Program-made: the position numbers and the translations under genes | The notes under the pieces: model-generated | The model's input: the letters and a program-made list of their open reading frames with translations, nothing else | Told to the model about the DNA's origin: nothing | Database searches by the model: none | From: CAYTKU01 sp964550845 | GTDB lineage: Bacteria; Patescibacteriota; Patescibacteriia; Magasanikbacterales; UBA922 | NCBI GenBank assembly: GCA_964550845.1 | Contig: CAZKAD010000026.1 | Coordinates: forward strand, 1-13,011 | DNA: 13,011 nt | Direction: 5' to 3' | Part shown: positions 12,928-13,011 of the stretch, in pieces | How the letters are laid out: every line of letters starts with the position of its first letter | Numbering within the stretch: position 1 is the first letter of the stretch

Positions 12928-13011
12928 GCTGGATCAGGCCGCACCGCGCTTTGTTGAACGCGCCGGGGAGATCGCGCTGGGCGGCGCCACTGTGCCGCAC
13001 CTGCTGCTTTA
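12911..13011 (+). other. Possible start of a (+) strand coding region at the window edge
   Basis: From GTG 12911 the (+) strand reads VALAITLDQAAPRFVERAG, then EIALGGATVPHLLL, with G/C-rich third positions, and stays open to the end of the window. It looks more protein-like than any (-) strand frame over the same bases, two of which are stopped. Family not recognised. It overlaps the 5' end of the (-) repeat-protein gene head-on by 17 bases, which is odd for two intact genes. It could be a true gene fragment or chance in GC-rich DNA. Confidence 0.22.

Noticed and set aside
11365..12957. 530-codon (+) strand open frame across the GC-rich region, and other long frames there such as 10663-11277 (+), 11349-12872 (-) and 10431-11282 (-)
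   Set aside because: All are other-frame readings of the DCDG repeat gene. They consist of monotonous Ala/Val-, Arg- or Thr/Ala-rich sequence produced by repeating GC-rich codons, while the 10480-12927 frame alone gives ordered Cys/Asp motifs.
1..13011. Mobile element, phage or defence system
   Set aside because: No transposase, integrase, phage structural gene, nuclease or toxin-antitoxin pair is visible. The excisionase-like HTH protein alone is not enough.

Overview
The window holds two stretches of DNA that do not look like parts of one genome. Positions 1 to about 10,400 are AT-rich and carry a dense, one-directional (+) cluster for making and modifying a cell-surface polysaccharide. 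Positions from about 10,403 to the end are strongly GC-rich and carry one large (-) strand gene for a cysteine- and aspartate-rich repeat protein. The AT-rich part has short gaps, frequent start/stop overlaps, A/T-ending codons and few Shine-Dalgarno sites. This would fit a small-genome lineage such as Patescibacteria/CPR, but no marker gene proves it. The GC-rich gene resembles MopE-like 'putative metal-binding motif' proteins known from Myxococcota and Bradymonadales-type genomes.

Layout, left to right: the 3' end of a GDP-L-fucose synthase gene (1-281); an MBOAT O-acyltransferase (303-1697) with a membrane-anchored SGNH-like partner (1700-2653), probably an acetylation pair; a 62-base gap with promoter-like sequence and three TTGA(C/T) elements at 10-base spacing; a tiny helix-turn-helix protein (2716-2961); a GT-B-like glycosyltransferase (2972-4006); a DegT/ArnB-type sugar aminotransferase (3990-5171); a CapE/FlaA1-type UDP-GlcNAc 4,6-dehydratase (5177-6223); a class I methyltransferase (6232-6894); a second glycosyltransferase (6898-8067); an FkbM-family methyltransferase (8064-9029); a Wzx-type flippase (9032-10294); and a symmetric, probably bidirectional terminator (10293-10326).

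Together the cluster would make GDP-fucose and a 4-amino-4,6-dideoxy sugar nucleotide, transfer sugars to a lipid carrier, methylate and O-acylate the glycan, and flip the unit across the membrane. No initiating phosphoglycosyl transferase, Wzy polymerase or chain-length regulator is visible.

Just past the terminator, the (-) strand reads a short AT-rich C-terminus (10331-10402) that breaks off exactly where base composition jumps. Three consecutive hairpins (10403-10480) follow, then the stop codon of the GC-rich gene. The simplest reading is a chimeric assembly join near 10,400; recent horizontal transfer is the alternative. The GC-rich gene also lacks a recognisable export signal at its 5' end. 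The last ~100 bases look weakly coding on the opposite strand, so a second break near 12,890-12,930 is possible.

No tRNA, rRNA, CRISPR array, transposase or attachment site was seen. No gap longer than 300 bases lacks a gene.
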